Both the position numbers and the translations under genes were made by a program. Shown piece after piece: positions 60,941-64,000 of a DNA stretch of 64,000 bases. The notes beneath the pieces were generated by a model that saw only the letters and a program-made list of their open reading frames with translations, searched no databases and was not told the origin of the DNA. Source of the stretch: Arthrobacter sp. E3 (GTDB lineage Bacteria > Actinomycetota > Actinomycetes > Actinomycetales > Micrococcaceae); contig NZ_JAFMPX010000010.1 of the NCBI RefSeq assembly GCF_017353415.1, positions 1 through 64,000 on the forward strand, read 5' to 3'. Each line of letters starts with the position of its first letter. Position 1 is the first letter of the stretch.

Positions 60941-62416
60941 CTATGGACGCTTCACCATGATGGTTGTTCCGTTACTGTCACCGTCCGGATCGGTATTGGT
61001 GGTTGGCGCGTACGTCGAGGAGGTAGCGGTCACGTTGGTGACCTTGAACACCGTTGATTTGGTAAAAACCGTGAAGGAGAAGTTCCCCAGCGAGCAGGTG
61101 CCGGTGGCTGCGGTGATGCAGGTCAACGTTCCCGTGTGGTTGGAGAAAGTTCCGCTCACGGTAGCACCTGCCAAAGCAGTTCCGTTGGAGTCAAGGACTG
61201 TTGCCGTCACCCGCGGTTGCCAAGTCCACCATGATGAACCAGACGTGGTCGCATTGTCCAGATCCCCGACATGATGCATCGTTGGCGTCGGCGTCGGCGT
61301 CGGCGTGACGGTCGCGGTTGGCGTCGGTGTCGCGGTCGGTGTTGGTGTTGCGGTTGGTGTCGGTGTCGCGGTCGGTGTTGGCGTTGCGGTTGGTGTCGGG
61401 CTCGTGGTTGGCGTCGGTGTCGGTGTGGCTAAGCTTGGGTTGTAGACCGTGAAGGGCAGGTTTTTCCCATCCCAAGTCATGCCGTCCCTCGTGACGGAAT
61501 TCGTACTGAACCCTGAACTCACGAGCCCACCACCGACCCCACGCAGGCCGCCGATAGTGCATGTGCCGTCCGCTACGGTGACGCAGTCGCCTCCGAAGCC
61601 AGCGCCGGTGAACCATCCACTAACGGTTGCGCCCGAGACTGGGGCTCCTGTCTGGTCCTTGATCGACACGGTTGCTTTTGGCACCCATACGTCCGGATTA
61701 GGGCTGAGGACGCTGGCGTCGAGGATGCTGTCGACACCCATGACGGGGAGTGCGGGTGGTTTTGGGCACGCATATCCGCGTTCGAAGTAGTTCGGCGCGG
61801 TCTCGATCAGGTTTACGCCGGTACTGATGTTTTTTGGTCCAATCGGGTCGTGTGAACCGGTGGCATAGAGCATGTCGGCGGCTTCGTCATATTCCACCAG
61901 CGGACTTGGGCCCCACCTCAGGAGCCCGGTGGCGGTGTCACTCCAGTAGGTGCAGAAGAAACTGGAGCCAGCCTTCATTACCAGTTCAGCGTGTCCGCGG
62001 CTGCCGAAGTAGGACGTGATGGTGTCCGGGTGTTGAACGTCGCCGGAATAGCGGTAAGAGACCGTGCTGCCGTCAGCTCCGTGGAAGTCAACATAGGAGT
62101 TCGAGCTTCGTTGAAAGGTGCCTGATGGCGATGGGCACCAAGCGTCCGTGTAGTTGGGGAAGGCCACACAGGTGGAGGTGTAACTTCCGTCGGCGTTGAG
62201 GGAAACCTGTCCCGTTCCGCCATGGACCACTGTCCATTCTCCGTCCAGGTTGGACAGCGCATGGGCCGGCGGGGGTGCTGCCATCATCGTAATGACCAGG
62301 GCCAGTGCGGAAGCCAGTGCGAGCAAAAAGCCCAGGCGCCTCCAGGATGGCCGGGGATGTGCAGTATCTAGCGGTTCCCCACGGCTGGGCGAGCTTGCAA
62401 CCAGAGAATTAAACAT
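60941..62416 (-). CDS. Secreted two-domain protein with Thr-Pro repeat linker
   Basis: 491 residues. Export signal near residues 28-53 (RRLGFLLALASALALVITMM ... PAHA). The N-terminal 170 residues form an unrecognised domain with paired Cys. Two related Ig-like repeats follow: PKATVSIKDQTGAPVSGATV...CVTVADGTC near 250-310, and PRVTATVLDSNGTALAGATV...CITAATGTC near 400-460. Between them lies a TPTPTA repeat linker of about 50 residues. The C-terminus ends DPDGDSNGTTIMVKRP, a string seen at the end of secreted actinobacterial subtilases, suggesting a shared surface or adhesion module. No catalytic motif seen. Confidence 0.8.
   Translation of the reverse strand: MFNSLVASSPSRGEPLDTAHPRPSWRRLGFLLALASALALVITMMAAPPPAHALSNLDGEWTVVHGGTGQVSLNADGSYTSTCVAFPNYTDAWCPSPSGTFQRSSNSYVDFHGADGSTVSYRYSGDVQHPDTITSYFGSRGHAELVMKAGSSFFCTYWSDTATGLLRWGPSPLVEYDEAADMLYATGSHDPIGPKNISTGVNLIETAPNYFERGYACPKPPALPVMGVDSILDASVLSPNPDVWVPKATVSIKDQTGAPVSGATVSGWFTGAGFGGDCVTVADGTCTIGGLRGVGGGLVSSGFSTNSVTRDGMTWDGKNLPFTVYNPSLATPTPTPTTSPTPTATPTPTATPTPTATPTPTATPTPTATVTPTPTPTPTMHHVGDLDNATTSGSSWWTWQPRVTATVLDSNGTALAGATVSGTFSNHTGTLTCITAATGTCSLGNFSFTVFTKSTVFKVTNVTATSSTYAPTTNTDPDGDSNGTTIMVKRP
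61281..61428. repeat. Tandem repeat coding for the Thr-Pro linker
   Basis: About 148 bases of imperfect 18- and 36-base repeats (GTTGGTGTCGGTGTCGCGGT type) encode TPTPTA units on the minus strand. Such runs are prone to copy-number change by slippage. Confidence 0.85.
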
Positions 62417-62472
62417 GACGTTCCCTCCATCAGGTCAGCAGCGGGGGAACACGAGAATGGCGAACCGCCTCT

Positions 62473-62488
62473 AACGTTAACAAACGTT
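62473..62488. promoter_or_regulatory. Paired AACGTT sites in the divergent promoter
   Basis: Two palindromic AACGTT hexamers at 62473-62478 and 62483-62488 are separated by AACA, between the secreted-protein gene and the HTH regulator gene. The spacing of one helical turn (10 bases) suits a dimeric regulator, perhaps the adjacent one. Confidence 0.45.
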
Positions 62489-62548
62489 GACTGTAGAATG
62501 AACGCCCGAAGAACCGCTGTCAACACCAATTAGTTATAGACTTTTAGC

Positions 62549-63310
62549 ATGGCAGTTGATGAGTCCCCACTTGACCCGAAAGTCCTGTCCCGATTGGGCA
62601 GCTTGGATGATCCCGTGCGCCGACGGCTTTATGAGTACGTGCGCGATTGCGAACAGCCTGCGGGGCGTGATCTGGCTGCTGAGGCGACAGGGATCAGCCG
62701 CACCTTGGCTGCCTACCATCTGGACAAGCTGGTTGAGGCTGGACTGTTGCGTGCCAGTTATGCCCGTCCGGCCGGACGCAGCGGTCCCGGCGCTGGCCGG
62801 CCCGCGAAGTTGTATCGGTTGGTCGAGGAGGATTTGGCCGTCAGTGTTCCGCCGCGTGACTACGAACTGCTCGCACGTCTTCTTGTTTCCTCGGTGGACC
62901 GCGATCCCACAGGTGCCGTGCAGCAAGCCGTCAACCTCGCCGCCTACGACGCTGGCCAACAAGCCGGTGCGGGCCAAGGCAGGACCCTGATCGCTGTTTT
63001 GAACGGCAGCGGCTACCAGCCACGGGCCACTGACGATGGCTGCATCGAGCTGTGCAACTGTCCCTTCCACGCCCTCGTCGAGGACCACAAGGACGTTGTT
63101 TGCGACCTCAACCTGAACCTCATCCAAGGCATGCTCGATGGCGGCAACCAACAGGACGCCCGCGCTGAACTAAACTTCGCGCCAAACCGCTGCTGCGTCG
63201 TCATCCGCAATGCCCAACTTGAGCGGAATTCAGACCCAGCCGAAGACACAAACGGAATCCGCCGCCCGACTTCAGGCCGTCACGTCGCAACAGAAGAGCG
63301 GGCCCAATGA
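62549..63310 (+). CDS. ArsR/SufR-like HTH regulator with cysteine cluster
   Basis: 253 residues. Winged helix at residues 15-75: LGSLDDPVRRRLYEYVRDCE, GISRTLAAYHLDKLVEAGLL. The C-terminal domain has Cys/His residues in GCIELCNCPFHALVEDHKDVVC and NRCCVVI, a pattern compatible with a metal or Fe-S cofactor, as in SufR-like regulators. No ribosome binding site precedes the ATG, but TATAGA lies nine bases upstream, so the mRNA may be leaderless. The last 30 residues are polar and probably disordered. Confidence 0.85.
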   Translation: MAVDESPLDPKVLSRLGSLDDPVRRRLYEYVRDCEQPAGRDLAAEATGISRTLAAYHLDKLVEAGLLRASYARPAGRSGPGAGRPAKLYRLVEEDLAVSVPPRDYELLARLLVSSVDRDPTGAVQQAVNLAAYDAGQQAGAGQGRTLIAVLNGSGYQPRATDDGCIELCNCPFHALVEDHKDVVCDLNLNLIQGMLDGGNQQDARAELNFAPNRCCVVIRNAQLERNSDPAEDTNGIRRPTSGRHVATEERAQ

Positions 63311-63364
63311 CCGCATCGGAATTCGCAGAGCGGAACTCTGCCGCGATGCGGAATACTTGAACAC

Positions 63365-64000
63365 ATGGAGCATCGCAAAATAATCATTCTCGGCTCGACC
63401 GGTTCCATCGGCACACAGGCGATTGACGTCGTCGGACAAGCCACGCTGGAAGACGGAACGCCGCGCTTCAGCGTGACTGCTCTAAGCGCTGGCGGCGGAA
63501 ACCTGAAACTGCTTGCCGAGCAGGCCGTTCAGCTGCGGGTTTTGGCCGTGGGCACAGCCTCGGACGACGCCGTAACGTTGCGTTCGCTCATTGCCTCCTG
63601 CGCCGAGGCGGCCGGGCTGGCAGGCTTCGCGCCGGAGGTTCTTTCCGGCCCTGATGCCGCAACGTCCATCGCGGGGTGGGGTGCAGGCACTGGTGACGGG
63701 GCCGACGTCGTGCTTAATGGCATCACCGGTTCCATTGGGCTGGCGCCAACTTTGGCCGCTTTGGGCACTTCGGCCATTTTGGCTCTGGCCAACAAGGAAT
63801 CGCTGATTGTGGGAGGGGCTCTCGTCAAGGAAGCCGCCTCGCCCGGGCAGCTGGTTCCGGTTGATTCCGAGCACTCCGCCCTGGCACAGGCGCTACGTGC
63901 GGGCACTGCGACTGAGGTGGACAAACTGATCGTTACTGCCTCCGGCGGACCTTTCCGCGGGCGCAGCCGCGAGGAACTGGCGGATGTGACGCCGGAGCAG
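63365..64000 (+). CDS. dxr: 1-deoxy-D-xylulose 5-phosphate reductoisomerase (partial)
   Basis: The first 212 codons of DXR, cut by the window end. It converts DXP to MEP in the non-mevalonate isoprenoid pathway using NADPH. The Rossmann motif ILGSTGSIGTQAID is at residues 8-21, followed by VVLNGITGSIGLAPTLAAL, ALANKESLIVGGALV and the metal-site segment PVDSEHSALAQAL, then ASGGPFRGRS. The ATG at 63365 has no clear ribosome binding site; AATACT lies seven bases upstream, suggesting a leaderless start. Confidence 0.95.
   Translation, partial: MEHRKIIILGSTGSIGTQAIDVVGQATLEDGTPRFSVTALSAGGGNLKLLAEQAVQLRVLAVGTASDDAVTLRSLIASCAEAAGLAGFAPEVLSGPDAATSIAGWGAGTGDGADVVLNGITGSIGLAPTLAALGTSAILALANKESLIVGGALVKEAASPGQLVPVDSEHSALAQALRAGTATEVDKLIVTASGGPFRGRSREELADVTPEQ

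Noticed and set aside
61281-61428. Regular repeats considered as a CRISPR array
   Set aside because: The units are 18-36 bases with no unique spacers and encode a TPTPTA linker in frame with flanking domains.

Overview
The window looks like chromosomal DNA of a high-GC actinobacterium, most likely Arthrobacter sensu lato (Micrococcaceae). The evidence is the dgt-dnaG-tRNA-Asn order, the rpsB-tsf-pyrH-frr-cdsA-DivIVA block, GTG starts, alanine-rich ribosomal protein S2, SPW-repeat and Holin-X type membrane proteins, and a leucine-catabolism cluster built like that of mycobacteria. The taxon is inferred from gene content by eye; no search was run.

Layout. 0-4.3 kb: tail of a probable IS transposase, dgt, dnaG and two identical tRNA-Asn genes. 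4.5-11.6 kb: an unusual cluster, the best candidate for an undescribed system. It has a CDP-alcohol phosphatidyltransferase fused to an LtaS-like sulfatase/phosphotransferase, and, divergently, a zinc-less MDR oxidoreductase, a PTPS-fold protein lacking canonical metal and catalytic residues, a GT4 glycosyltransferase, an AglD/UPF0104 flippase-like protein and a RibD-type reductase. 11.8-19.1 kb: a dipeptide ABC-transporter operon with an S15/CocE peptidase; its binding-protein gene has a frameshift in a run of seven C. 19.1-19.85 kb: relics, including a diverged, internally deleted second copy of the flippase-RibD end of the cluster. 20-26 kb: DUF998 protein, Bcr/CflA exporter, Holin-X protein, a second CDP-alcohol phosphatidyltransferase, a NIPA-like transporter and a GT4 glycosyltransferase. 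26.1-28.4 kb: a CAT-anticodon tRNA, a large perfect hairpin, an acyl-CoA dehydrogenase behind an operator-like palindrome, and an M23 peptidase. 28.7-34.2 kb: the translation and lipid block rpsB to DivIVA.

34.3-40.5 kb: two SSS-family acetate-type permease modules flanking a LytS/LytTR two-component pair. 40.7-43.4 kb: a GNAT acetyltransferase, a multiply broken SUMF1-domain gene and a CynX-type MFS exporter, followed divergently by a FadR/GntR regulator with two palindromes between them. 44.2-45.6 kb: a signal-less M4 (protealysin-like) protease paired with an emfourin-type inhibitor. 45.7-59.0 kb: branched-chain amino acid catabolism. An Lrp regulator sits divergent to a branched-chain 2-oxoacid dehydrogenase (E1a, E1b, E2), and a TetR regulator sits divergent to a biotin carboxylase/carboxyltransferase pair, acyl-CoA dehydrogenase, CoA transferase A/B, MaoC hydratase and CitE-like lyase. 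Together these could take leucine from its keto acid to acetyl-CoA and acetoacetate. 59.2-64 kb: an alpha/beta hydrolase-OsmC fusion, a secreted TP-repeat protein, a cysteine-rich HTH regulator and the start of dxr.
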